Assembly (NCBI RefSeq): GCF_947492555.1
Contig: NZ_CANLNE010000003.1
Span: forward strand, 1,087,255-1,151,254
Length of the DNA stretch: 64,000 nucleotides
Direction: 5' to 3'
DNA from: an uncultured Roseobacter sp.
GTDB taxonomy: Bacteria > Pseudomonadota > Alphaproteobacteria > Rhodobacterales > Rhodobacteraceae
Shown here piece by piece: positions 1-7,048 of the stretch. The notes beneath the pieces were generated by a model. It was not told the origin of the DNA. It did not search any database and saw only the letters and a list, made by a program, of their open reading frames with translations. Made by a program: the position numbers and the translations under genes. Within the stretch, counting starts at the first letter, position 1; every line of letters begins with the position of its first letter.

Positions 1-1400
1 ATGATATCCACGAGGATGATCAGGACTGCCCCGACGGCTCCGATCAGAATCGGCTGGACGGAGCTGGAGGGCGACACGCCCCGCGCGGTCGTCAGAAACA
101 GCGAGGTCAGCACCAGAATGATCGCAATGCCGGTGCCGATGGGGGCCGCGTTTGCAATCTTGGCGGCCTGGGCTGCGGCCAGTTCCTCTTCGGTCAGTTG
201 TTGCGATGCTTGCACGCCGCCCGCCTCGTTGATCGCTGCCTGCTCTGCCACGGCTGTGTCCCAGGCAAACTGTCCGTGCAGTTCGATCATCGCGGCCTGA
301 CAATCGGGGCTGACATTTGTCCGGAGCGACGCCCCTTCGCCGATGTCGGAGAAGCGGGAGACATTGGTGGACTGGTCACCAATGATGCCGAGGTTACCCA
401 GCAGAATGGTGCCGACGACGATCGCGATCGGTGCGCCGAGGAACCAGGTGAAGGCTTCACCGCGGGTCACAGGCTCGGCGTTGGTGCTGCCCATCTCGAC
501 GGCGGGTGCCTTGTCGGGGTTCAGCAGCGCGTAGCCAAAGGCATAAAGCGCATAGAGCAGCGCCAGCATGATCCCCGGAAGGAGGGCTGCCTGGAAGAGC
601 GTGCCAACAGAGAGCACCGCAGGCTCGCCCAGATAGGTCAAAGCGTCGGTACACCCAGCAGTGGTCGCGCGGCGTTCCTGTGCTGCGGAATAGAGATCCC
701 CCGCCAGCGTGCCCAGCAGAACGATCACGATAGAGGGCGGAATGATCTGCCCCAGCGTGCCCGAGGCGGCGATGACGCCCGTCGACAGTTCAGGCGAATA
801 CCCGTTGCGCAACATGGTCGGCAGCGCCAGCAGCCCCATGGTCACCACGGTGGCACCGACGATCCCGGTGGAGGCCGCAAGGAAGGCACCCACCACCACG
901 ATGGAGACGGCCAGACCGCCGGGCAGCGGGCCAAAGACGCGCGCCATGGTGGTCAGAAGGTCGTTGGCGATCTTGGAGCGTTCCAGCGTGATGCCCATCA
1001 GAACGAACATCAGCACAGCCAGCAGCGTCTCGATCGACTGGCCGGCAAGCACCCGCTCGTTCATCCGGTTGACGACAAAGGAGACGTTGCGGTCAAGCGC
1101 CACTTCCCAGCCCTTGGGGAACACCGGCTCTTCGATCCGCGGCAAATCGGGGTATCGGAAGACGGATATCGTATCTGCCTTCACCCCGGAATTCACCAGA
1201 TCTCGGTAGACCTGACTGCCGGTATCAATGGCCTGGTGGATCAGCAGCCCCGCGCTGTCGAGGGCGGCAATGATGCCAAAGGAGATCACCCCGGCCCCGG
1301 CGATGGCGAAAGCCACCGGAAAGCCCGAGAGGATACCGCCAAAGAGGCAGATGAAAACGATGATCAGGCCAACTTCGACGCCGTCTAGACCGAAAAACAT
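1..1400 (-). CDS. TRAP transporter large permease (DctM family), 3' end outside window
   Basis: Integral inner-membrane subunit of a tripartite (TRAP) secondary transporter that moves an organic acid with sodium. The reading frame starts with ATG at 1400, preceded by AAGGGA about nine bases upstream, and stays open to the window edge (466 residues seen, no stop). The N-terminus reads MFFGLDGVEVGLIIVF and is followed by successive hydrophobic segments with typical DctM loops such as GIVGATVVTMG and GQIIPPSIV. A hydrophilic insert of about 50 residues near residue 60 and another late in the protein resemble the mannitol/chloroaromatic-type TRAP permeases rather than the short C4-dicarboxylate type; that subtype is inference. 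It lies 48 bases downstream of the small permease and belongs to the operon whose first gene is the binding protein at 2503–3591. Substrate unknown. Confidence 0.9.
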   Translation of the reverse strand, partial: MFFGLDGVEVGLIIVFICLFGGILSGFPVAFAIAGAGVISFGIIAALDSAGLLIHQAIDTGSQVYRDLVNSGVKADTISVFRYPDLPRIEEPVFPKGWEVALDRNVSFVVNRMNERVLAGQSIETLLAVLMFVLMGITLERSKIANDLLTTMARVFGPLPGGLAVSIVVVGAFLAASTGIVGATVVTMGLLALPTMLRNGYSPELSTGVIAASGTLGQIIPPSIVIVLLGTLAGDLYSAAQERRATTAGCTDALTYLGEPAVLSVGTLFQAALLPGIMLALLYALYAFGYALLNPDKAPAVEMGSTNAEPVTRGEAFTWFLGAPIAIVVGTILLGNLGIIGDQSTNVSRFSDIGEGASLRTNVSPDCQAAMIELHGQFAWDTAVAEQAAINEAGGVQASQQLTEEELAAAQAAKIANAAPIGTGIAIILVLTSLFLTTARGVSPSSSVQPILIGAVGAVLIILVDI

Positions 1401-1448
1401 GTCCTATAGTCCCTTGCTGCGCTGCGTGGATCGCGGCGTCTCGTTAGA

Positions 1449-2381
1449 TTAGTGTGCGCCTTCGTAGGCTTCTTCGCCGTCGCCCAGGCTGTCGCGGTCG
1501 AGGTATTTGCCCTCGCTCTCCGGGCCCTCCTTCCACTCCAGGTAGGAGCGGAAGAACATCGCCACCGCCTGCAGGAACAGCATCGCCGTAAAGGCGCAGA
1601 GCAGAACCTTGAAGAGGAAATAGCCGTTAAAGCCGTTGGGGCTGAAGCCGATGGTCTCCACGTTCCAGCGCAGCGCGCGGGATTTCAGCAGCAGCCGGTC
1701 CAGCGTATCCGAGGCCGAGGGGTTGGGCACGATCAGGTGACGCCACAGGAAGAACCAGCCATACAGCCAGATCAGCACCGCCACCGGAATCATGAAGAAG
1801 ATCGCGCCGAACATGTCGATGACCTTCTTGGTCCGAAATTTCACCGCTGAATAGACGAGGTCGACGCGCACGTGGCCGCCCTGCACGAAGGTGTAGGCCA
1901 TGCAGAGGCATACGACCATCGCATTGTAGAGTTTGAGCTCTTCGGCAAACCAGCTGATGTCGAACTGCAGCGGGATGCCAAAGCCGATGGAGATGTCAGG
2001 CCGGGTGAAAATCCGCTGCATGAAGACGATGATGATCTGCTGGATCACCATCAAGAGCCCGGCCCAGGCAAAGAAGCGCCCGACCGTGTTCGCAAAGCCT
2101 TCGAGCACACGGACACAGCCCCACATGAAGCTGTTCTTCCACAAGCCGACGGCGAAAAAGATCAGGAAGGCCGTGAAGACGACAAAGAAGAACTCAACCG
2201 ATCCGCCATAGTAGACGAAGCGCATGATTGCTTCCTTGCTGGACCAGTCCAGCCAGAGCGCGGGATGCGTGATCGCGTAGAAGAAATTGTACACGGCCAG
2301 GCCGATATTGGTGAAGAACCAGAGCACCCCGTCAAAGATGACAGAGAGTGAGCCGCCTGCTTCGCTCGCGTCGTTTTCCAT
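1449..2381 (-). CDS. TRAP transporter small permease (DctQ family), long form
   Basis: Small membrane subunit that pairs with the large permease. About 310 residues, clearly longer than the usual 160–230 of DctQ, with hydrophobic segments near residues 15–35, 65–90, 100–125 and 150–175 and at the end. The long form goes with the mannitol/chloroaromatic TRAP subtype, matching the enlarged large permease next to it. I chose the ATG at 2381 (MENDASEAGG); a GTG four codons earlier would coincide with the GAGGGG that looks like its ribosome binding site. It follows the binding-protein gene after 121 bases that contain a strong stem-loop. Confidence 0.88.
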   Translation of the reverse strand: MENDASEAGGSLSVIFDGVLWFFTNIGLAVYNFFYAITHPALWLDWSSKEAIMRFVYYGGSVEFFFVVFTAFLIFFAVGLWKNSFMWGCVRVLEGFANTVGRFFAWAGLLMVIQQIIIVFMQRIFTRPDISIGFGIPLQFDISWFAEELKLYNAMVVCLCMAYTFVQGGHVRVDLVYSAVKFRTKKVIDMFGAIFFMIPVAVLIWLYGWFFLWRHLIVPNPSASDTLDRLLLKSRALRWNVETIGFSPNGFNGYFLFKVLLCAFTAMLFLQAVAMFFRSYLEWKEGPESEGKYLDRDSLGDGEEAYEGAH

Positions 2382-2451
2382 ATGTCCCCTCACCCGTTGC
2401 GCCGCTGTCAGCGCCTTCCGTGGTCCCGCAGTGGTGCGGAACTGGATTGCG

Positions 2452-2485
2452 ATAGGGGGCCACTATAGCACAAGTGGCCCCCTAT
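2452..2485 (-). other. Strong stem-loop between binding-protein and small-permease genes
   Basis: A perfect 13-bp inverted repeat (ATAGGGGGCCACT / AGTGGCCCCCTAT) with an 8-base loop lies just after the stop codon of the binding-protein gene. No T-run follows it on the minus strand, so it does not look like a classic intrinsic terminator. In binding-protein-dependent transport operons such hairpins commonly protect the first cistron's mRNA or cause partial termination, giving excess binding protein. That role here is inference. Confidence 0.7.
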
Positions 2486-2502
2486 ATTTGATTGGCTAAA
2501 AC

Positions 2503-3591
2503 TTAGCCGTTCGCCAGAACGCGGTTCCGCTGTGCCACGTAGAAGCCGTCCGACTTCAGCAGCCAGTCAGAGCTTTGCGCCAGCGATTCCTCGAAGGAGC
2601 CGCGGATCTTCGCAAAGAGCTCGTCACCCATGTTCTCGTCCATGACTTTCTTGGACGCGGCACCGAAAGCATCCCAGACATCATCCGGGAATTGCAGCGT
2701 TTTCACGCCCTGCGCCTGCAGACGCGCCAGCGCCGCACCGTTGTTGGCCAGGGTTTCGGCCAGCTGGATGTGCGTGGTCGCCATGGCGGCATTTGCGATG
2801 ATCGCCTGATGCGCCGGGCTGAGGTCATTGTAGACGTCGAGGTTCATGCCGCAGGCCAGAGCAGAGCCCGGCTCGTGGAAACCGGCGGTGTAGTAGACTT
2901 TCGCCACTTCCTGGAAGCCCGCGCGTTCGTCCGCGAAGGGACCCACCCACTCCAGACCGTCGAGGGCACCGGAAGACAGTGCCTGATAAAGCTCGCCCCC
3001 GGGGATGTTCTGCACCGACGCGCCAAGTTCGCCCAGCACCTTGCCACCCAGACCCGGCATGCGGAACTTCAGACCGTTGAAGTCACCTGCGGAGTTGATT
3101 TCATTGCGGAACCAGCCACCGGACTGCGAGCCGGAGTTACCCGCGATGAAGGATTTCAGGTTGAAGATTTCACCCAGCTCGTTGTGCAGCTCGTGGCCGC
3201 CGCCGTGGTGGTACCAGTTGGTCACTTCCTGCGCGGTGCCGCCAAAGGGCACGGCTGTGAAATAGGCATAGCCCGGGTGCTGGCCGATGAAATAGTAGTC
3301 GGCGGAGTGATAGAGGTCTGCCTGACCGGACGAAACCGCGTCAAAGACCTCGAAGGCGCCGACCAGCTCACCGGGGGCTTTCTTGTCGATGGTCAGCGTG
3401 CCATCGGACATCGCCCCGACCATTTCCTCAAAATAGGTGGCCGCGTCATCCAGAACCGCAAAACCGCGGGGCCAGGATGTAACCATTGTCAGGACGCGGT
3501 TGCCCTGAGCAATCGCGGGTGCGGCCAGCGTTGTGGCTGCGGCGGCGGAACCGCCAAGTGCAGATGTCTTCAGAAATGAACGACGATCCAT
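2503..3591 (-). CDS. TRAP transporter substrate-binding protein (DctP family), Tat-exported
   Basis: Periplasmic solute receptor of the TRAP system at the start of the window; 362 residues. The start at 3591 is fixed by GGGAGGAG a few bases upstream and gives MDRRSFLKTSALGG, a twin-arginine signal (RRSFLK) followed by a hydrophobic stretch and an AxA cleavage site (APAIAQ near residue 30). The body matches DctP proteins, including SGALDGLEWVGP and the region around LKFRMPGLGG, whose arginine is the usual ligand-carboxylate contact. A longer frame reaching 3714 lacks a binding site and would bury the Tat signal. First gene of the operon; its promoter lies in the 250-bp region shared with the divergent sensor kinase. 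Ligand unknown. Confidence 0.92.
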   Translation of the reverse strand: MDRRSFLKTSALGGSAAAATTLAAPAIAQGNRVLTMVTSWPRGFAVLDDAATYFEEMVGAMSDGTLTIDKKAPGELVGAFEVFDAVSSGQADLYHSADYYFIGQHPGYAYFTAVPFGGTAQEVTNWYHHGGGHELHNELGEIFNLKSFIAGNSGSQSGGWFRNEINSAGDFNGLKFRMPGLGGKVLGELGASVQNIPGGELYQALSSGALDGLEWVGPFADERAGFQEVAKVYYTAGFHEPGSALACGMNLDVYNDLSPAHQAIIANAAMATTHIQLAETLANNGAALARLQAQGVKTLQFPDDVWDAFGAASKKVMDENMGDELFAKIRGSFEESLAQSSDWLLKSDGFYVAQRNRVLANG

Positions 3592-3649
3592 GTGGATACT
3601 CCTCCCAAATATGACGCCCGCAGCGCAAGAACACGCCCAGGTCGTTTCG

Positions 3650-3663
3650 AGTGTGGCCACACT
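3650..3663. promoter_or_regulatory. Perfect 14-bp palindrome in divergent TRAP / sensor-kinase promoter region
   Basis: AGTGTGGCCACACT is a perfect inverted repeat 59 bp upstream of the binding-protein start and about 180 bp upstream of the kinase start. Its position between a transporter operon and a divergent two-component system suggests a regulator operator. Binding by the neighbouring NarL-type regulator is only inference. The rest of the gap also holds the repeated element TTTTGGTCAG / TTTTGGCAG near 3724–3755, but no clear promoter hexamers that I would commit to. Confidence 0.45.
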
Positions 3664-3841
3664 AGCGACGCGTGATCCAAATGAAATACCTACTACTGCG
3701 TAGAAAACCGGCATTTAATTCGTTTTGGTCAGATTTTTAGGCCAGTTTTGGCAGGGTGTTACCGCAGATTGGCACAATCGGCGCATACCATAATCCGGAT
3801 CAGACTTTGATTCGCCGGTGATTCCACGTAACCAGTCTGCC

Positions 3842-5269
3842 ATGAAACGAATTGGCACTCTTTTCCGGCCAAGCTACGCGCAGAAACTGTCGCTTGTGGC
3901 GACGGTACCGCTGATTGCAGCGGTGGCGGCAATTGCCGTGCTGGTGGCCTTCCAGTCGCGCACGCTGGCCGAGCGGGAAATCAAGGCGCTGGAGACGCAG
4001 CTGCTGGAGGCCAAGAAGGCCGAACTGGCCAATTACGTGACGCAGGCCCGCAACGGTTTCTATTTCATATACGGCAACGCCGCCCCCGATGATCAGGAGG
4101 CGCGCGATCAGGTAGCACAGATCCTCTCGGCGATGATCTACGGCACCGACGGGTTCTTCTTTGTTTATGACTATGATGGGACCAACCTCGTCAGCCCGCG
4201 CCAGACCGGCATGATCAACCGCAACTGGTCCGGGCTGGAGGACAGCGACGGCACCCCCATCGTGGACGAGATCATCCGCATTGCCCGTTCGGGTGCGGGA
4301 TATCACAGCTATCTATGGCCCAAGCCCTCGACCGGGGAAGAGGCGCGCATGATCACCTATGTCACCAGCTTTCCCAGTTGGCGGTGGGCCGTGGGAACCG
4401 GTGTTTTCATCGATGACGTGCTGGCCACTGTCGCCTCGGCCCGCGCGGATGTGGAAGCGCGGGTGCAGCAGACGTTTTTCTATATTGGCATGATCACCCT
4501 CGCCGCCCTGCTTGCGGTGTTCCTGACCGGCATGGGGCTCAACATTCGCGAACGGCGGCTGGCGGATGCCAAGCTGAAGAAGCTGACCCAACGGGTGCTG
4601 GATGCGCAGGAAGAGGAACGCGGCCGTGTGGCGCGCGAATTGCACGACGGGATCAGCCAGCTGCTGGTCGGCGTGCGCTATGCGCTGGATACCGCCCGGC
4701 GCAAACTGGATCGCGGGGACCGCACCGCTAACGAGCCCCTCAGCAAGGGGATCGAGACCCTGGGCGAGGCCATTTCCGAGGTGCGCCGCATCAGCCGCGA
4801 TCTGCGCCCCGGTGTGCTGGACGATCTCGGCCTAGGCCCGGCGATCAAGGCACTCGCCGAAGATTTCAGCGAGCGGACCGGCGTGCGGGTAGATTTCCAG
4901 ACCGTCGTCTTCCGCAACCGGCTGGACGGGGAGGCCAAGATTGCCATGTACCGTATCGCCCAGGAAGCGCTGACAAATATCGAACGCCACGCCCTGGCGA
5001 GCCACGTGCGCATCGATCTGCGCGGCCACAAGAAAGGGGCCACCCTGCGCATCGAAGACAACGGGCGCGGCCTGCCCGATGACAGCATCAACCCCACCGG
5101 CGGCCTGGGATTGCGCAACATGCAGGAACGCGTCGAACAGCTCGAAGGCACGTTGCGCATCGCCAGACCCCGCGGCGGCAACGGCACGATCATTGAGGTC
5201 TCCGTCCCGCTGTCGCATCTCTTGCCGCCTGAACCTGAAACCCCGACCAGACCCAAAGTACCCGCATGA
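3842..5269 (+). CDS. Cache-domain sensor histidine kinase, NarL/HisKA_3 type
   Basis: Membrane sensor kinase of 475 residues. A transmembrane segment at about residues 16–36 and another near 210–235 enclose an approximately 170-residue periplasmic single-cache domain (GTDGFFFVYDYDG, WRWAVGTGVFIDDV) of the kind that binds small organic acids. After a short linker comes the HisKA_3 box EEERGRVARELHDG, with the phosphorylated histidine at about residue 268, then the HATPase_c domain with DNGRGLPD and GGLGLRNMQERV. The ATG at 3842 was preferred over a GTG at 3818 because it directly precedes a basic stretch and the first membrane helix; no strong ribosome site is seen for either. Its stop overlaps the response-regulator start by four bases, and it is divergent from the TRAP operon, so it probably senses that transporter's substrate (inference). 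Confidence 0.9.
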   Translation: MKRIGTLFRPSYAQKLSLVATVPLIAAVAAIAVLVAFQSRTLAEREIKALETQLLEAKKAELANYVTQARNGFYFIYGNAAPDDQEARDQVAQILSAMIYGTDGFFFVYDYDGTNLVSPRQTGMINRNWSGLEDSDGTPIVDEIIRIARSGAGYHSYLWPKPSTGEEARMITYVTSFPSWRWAVGTGVFIDDVLATVASARADVEARVQQTFFYIGMITLAALLAVFLTGMGLNIRERRLADAKLKKLTQRVLDAQEEERGRVARELHDGISQLLVGVRYALDTARRKLDRGDRTANEPLSKGIETLGEAISEVRRISRDLRPGVLDDLGLGPAIKALAEDFSERTGVRVDFQTVVFRNRLDGEAKIAMYRIAQEALTNIERHALASHVRIDLRGHKKGATLRIEDNGRGLPDDSINPTGGLGLRNMQERVEQLEGTLRIARPRGGNGTIIEVSVPLSHLLPPEPETPTRPKVPA

Positions 5270-5916
5270 GTAATACATCCTGCATCAAAACCCTGATCAT
5301 TGACGATCACCCCATGGTTGCCGATGGCATTCAGTCCATTCTGGAAAGCTACGATGACATCAAGGTCGTCGGCACCTGCAACTCTGCACGCGATGCCATT
5401 GACCAGTTGAACACGCTCGACCCGGATGTGATCCTGATGGATCTGAACATGCCGGACATGGGCGGGCTGACCGCCACCGAGGTGATCCTGGAACAGCGGC
5501 CGGGCACGCGCATTCTAGTGTTGTCGATGCATGACAGTCCTGAATACATCTCGTCCGCCCTCAACCACGGGGCCATGGGCTATGTGCTGAAAGACGTGCC
5601 AACCGATGAGATCAAAAAGGCCATCGACGTGGTGATGTCGGGGGAGCGCTATCTGTGTACCGGGGCACGCGGGTCGCTGGAGCCCAAAGGGGATAACGCG
5701 CGCGAAGCGCTGACCGGGCGGGAACAGACGATCCTGCTACAGCTGGCACAGGGCAAGTCCAACAAGGAAGTCGCGATCACGCTCGATATCTCCGTGCGCA
5801 CGGTCGAGACGCACCGCAAGAACATCAAACGCAAGCTTGGGATTTCCAGCACCGCGGGGCTGACACGCTACGCGCTTGAGCATGGCGTGCTGCAGGGCAC
5901 GGGCGCGCAGTTCTGA
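5266..5916 (+). CDS. Response regulator, NarL/LuxR family
   Basis: Cytoplasmic partner of the upstream kinase, 216 residues. The receiver domain covers residues 1–125, with the acidic pair at 13–14 (IIDDHP), phosphoacceptor Asp59 in ILMDLNMPD and the late lysine in VLKDVP. A LuxR-type helix-turn-helix covers about 150–210 (LTGREQTILLQLAQGKSNKEV). It starts inside the kinase stop codon (ATGA overlap), so the two are translationally coupled. Family members usually control a nearby operon; here the divergent TRAP genes are the obvious candidate (inference). Confidence 0.93.
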   Translation: MSNTSCIKTLIIDDHPMVADGIQSILESYDDIKVVGTCNSARDAIDQLNTLDPDVILMDLNMPDMGGLTATEVILEQRPGTRILVLSMHDSPEYISSALNHGAMGYVLKDVPTDEIKKAIDVVMSGERYLCTGARGSLEPKGDNAREALTGREQTILLQLAQGKSNKEVAITLDISVRTVETHRKNIKRKLGISSTAGLTRYALEHGVLQGTGAQF

Positions 5917-5998
5917 CGTGCGGCGCGAACGCGCGAAAACTGGCGTGAGGGCGTCCGTGTTCAGCCTTTGTTAAGCACGACACACGTACACCGGACTC

Positions 5999-6721
5999 AT
6001 GAACATCCAGAACCAGATCGCCCTGCCCGACGCCGCAACCATAGGCACCCTTCCCTATCGTGACGCCATTGATCGGGTGGCAACGCTGCGCGCGCTGGTC
6101 ATGCGGCTGGCCCTTGGCGTCAGCCAGATGTCATGCGACCGGTCGGACAGTCAGATGGAAAAACTGCGTGAGAACCTGCAGGCGCAGGTGAAAACCTTGC
6201 ATCACACGCTGGCGGTGCTGCGCGGACAGGCCGAGTTTTCAACCCTGCCCGACACCCTGAGCCTTTGGTTGGCGGGCATTGCCGCCACCCAGGAGGCACA
6301 TCTTCAGGTCATCGCACGCATGGCGGCCATGACCGACCGTTTGTCCGAAAGCGCCCTTACAGAAGACGGTGCGCCATCAGACACTCTCGACGCATACGTC
6401 GCGTTCGGACAAGGCGAATTCTTCGAAGCGGTCAGTGCGCTGACCGAAGAATTCTGGGCCCGGATCGAAGACGGCCGCGCGACGCAGCTGGATCAGGCGA
6501 TGCAATCAGCAGCACGGCTTGGCGAAGGGTTGACCCGGTTGGAACGCATCGGCAAATATGTACGCTCCATGTCGATCAACGCCTCTGTCGAGGCCTCCCG
6601 CGCTGGCGAGGCGGGCAAAGGTCTTGCCATCATCGCGCAGGAATTCAAGGTGCTGGCGGAAGAAGTCCAGCAGCTCACCCTCTCCGCGCGCGAGGATATC
6701 GAGAGCATTGAGGCCTCGTGA
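5999..6721 (+). CDS. Small soluble chemoreceptor-like protein (MCP hairpin tip only)
   Basis: A 240-residue protein without signal peptide or membrane helix. Residues about 1–175 are predicted helical with no domain I recognise. Residues about 190–235 match the highly conserved hairpin tip of methyl-accepting chemotaxis proteins (SINASVEASRAGEAGKGLAIIAQEFKVLAEEV split across the turn: NASVEA, RAGEAGKG, IIAQEFKVLAEE). The protein stops right there, so the returning helix bundle of a normal receptor is absent. It lies 82 bp after the response regulator and could be cotranscribed. A second protein of the same build is at 35716–36402. No che genes are in the window. Function unknown; a soluble signalling adaptor is a guess. 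Confidence 0.75.
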   Translation: MNIQNQIALPDAATIGTLPYRDAIDRVATLRALVMRLALGVSQMSCDRSDSQMEKLRENLQAQVKTLHHTLAVLRGQAEFSTLPDTLSLWLAGIAATQEAHLQVIARMAAMTDRLSESALTEDGAPSDTLDAYVAFGQGEFFEAVSALTEEFWARIEDGRATQLDQAMQSAARLGEGLTRLERIGKYVRSMSINASVEASRAGEAGKGLAIIAQEFKVLAEEVQQLTLSAREDIESIEAS

Positions 6722-6841
6722 AACGCCGTTCACAGGCGTGATTCCCACGTGATTTTTGCAAAATGTCGCAGAATAGCTCCCCAGCGCAAGGAAGTGGCGC
6801 AATTTCCCTGTCTGGAGACATATTTTTTGCCCATAAGGTCC

Positions 6842-6870
6842 TTGACGCCCCTGATCCGCACTCCTAATGT
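6842..6870 (+). promoter_or_regulatory. Predicted sigma-70 promoter of the ilvBN leader transcript
   Basis: A TTGACG hexamer (6842–6847) and a TAATGT hexamer (6865–6870) are separated by exactly 17 bp, close to the housekeeping consensus. The spacing places transcription start near 6877, just ahead of the AGGAG (6884–6888) and ATG (6898) of the leader peptide. Reading it as the ilv promoter is inference from this arrangement. Confidence 0.6.
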
Positions 6871-6897
6871 CTCGCCAGCATTCAGGAGTACCCATCC

Positions 6898-6945
6898 ATG
6901 ACTACTCTAGTCGTCATTGTAGGACACACGCACATGGGCCGGTAA
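6898..6945 (+). CDS. ilvBN leader peptide (attenuation), 15 residues
   Basis: A complete short gene, ATG to TAA, encoding MTTLVVIVGHTHMGR. Five consecutive residues (L-V-V-I-V, codons 4–8) are exactly the branched-chain amino acids that acetolactate synthase helps make. AGGAG lies nine bases before the ATG. The gene is followed at once by a terminator in front of ilvB. This is the layout of a ribosome-stalling attenuator: scarcity of Leu, Val or Ile charged tRNA would stall the ribosome on codons 4–8. Family knowledge supports the role; regulation has not been shown here. Confidence 0.82.
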   Translation: MTTLVVIVGHTHMGR

Positions 6946-6972
6946 CGGTAGACCATTCTCTGACCCATGTGC
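6930..6972 (+). promoter_or_regulatory. Putative alternative (antiterminator) hairpin of the ilv attenuator
   Basis: GCACATGGG (6930–6938, inside the last leader codons) is perfectly complementary over nine bases to CCCATGTGC (6964–6972). The 3' arm shares the first two bases of the terminator stem, so forming it would shorten that stem. A ribosome finishing the leader peptide would cover the 5' arm; one stalled on the Leu/Val/Ile codons would leave it free. This fits classical attenuation, although the overlap of only two bases is small, so the antiterminator assignment is tentative. Confidence 0.5.
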
Positions 6973-6997
6973 CCCCGCCAAAAACGGGGGCTTTTTT
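6971..6997 (+). terminator. Intrinsic terminator (attenuator) in the ilvBN leader
   Basis: GCCCCCG (6971–6977), a 7-base loop CCAAAAA and CGGGGGC (6985–6991) form a perfect stem, followed by TTTTTT (6992–6997). It stands between the leader peptide and ilvB, 52 bases ahead of the ilvB start, so reading through it is needed to express ilvBN from the leader promoter. Confidence 0.85.
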
Positions 6998-7048
6998 ATG
7001 CGCAACGGTAGCAAGAGGCCCAAAAGCGGCCACCACGGAGTGAAAACT

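Noticed and set aside
198..1388. Plus-strand frame opposite the first TRAP permease
   Set aside because: Antisense shadow of a conserved membrane-protein gene; composition atypical (Arg/Gly/His-rich).
6998..7048. Earlier ATG start for ilvB at 6998
   Set aside because: It lies in the T-run end of the attenuator and has no ribosome site; ATG 7049 with GGAG fits the family N-terminus.
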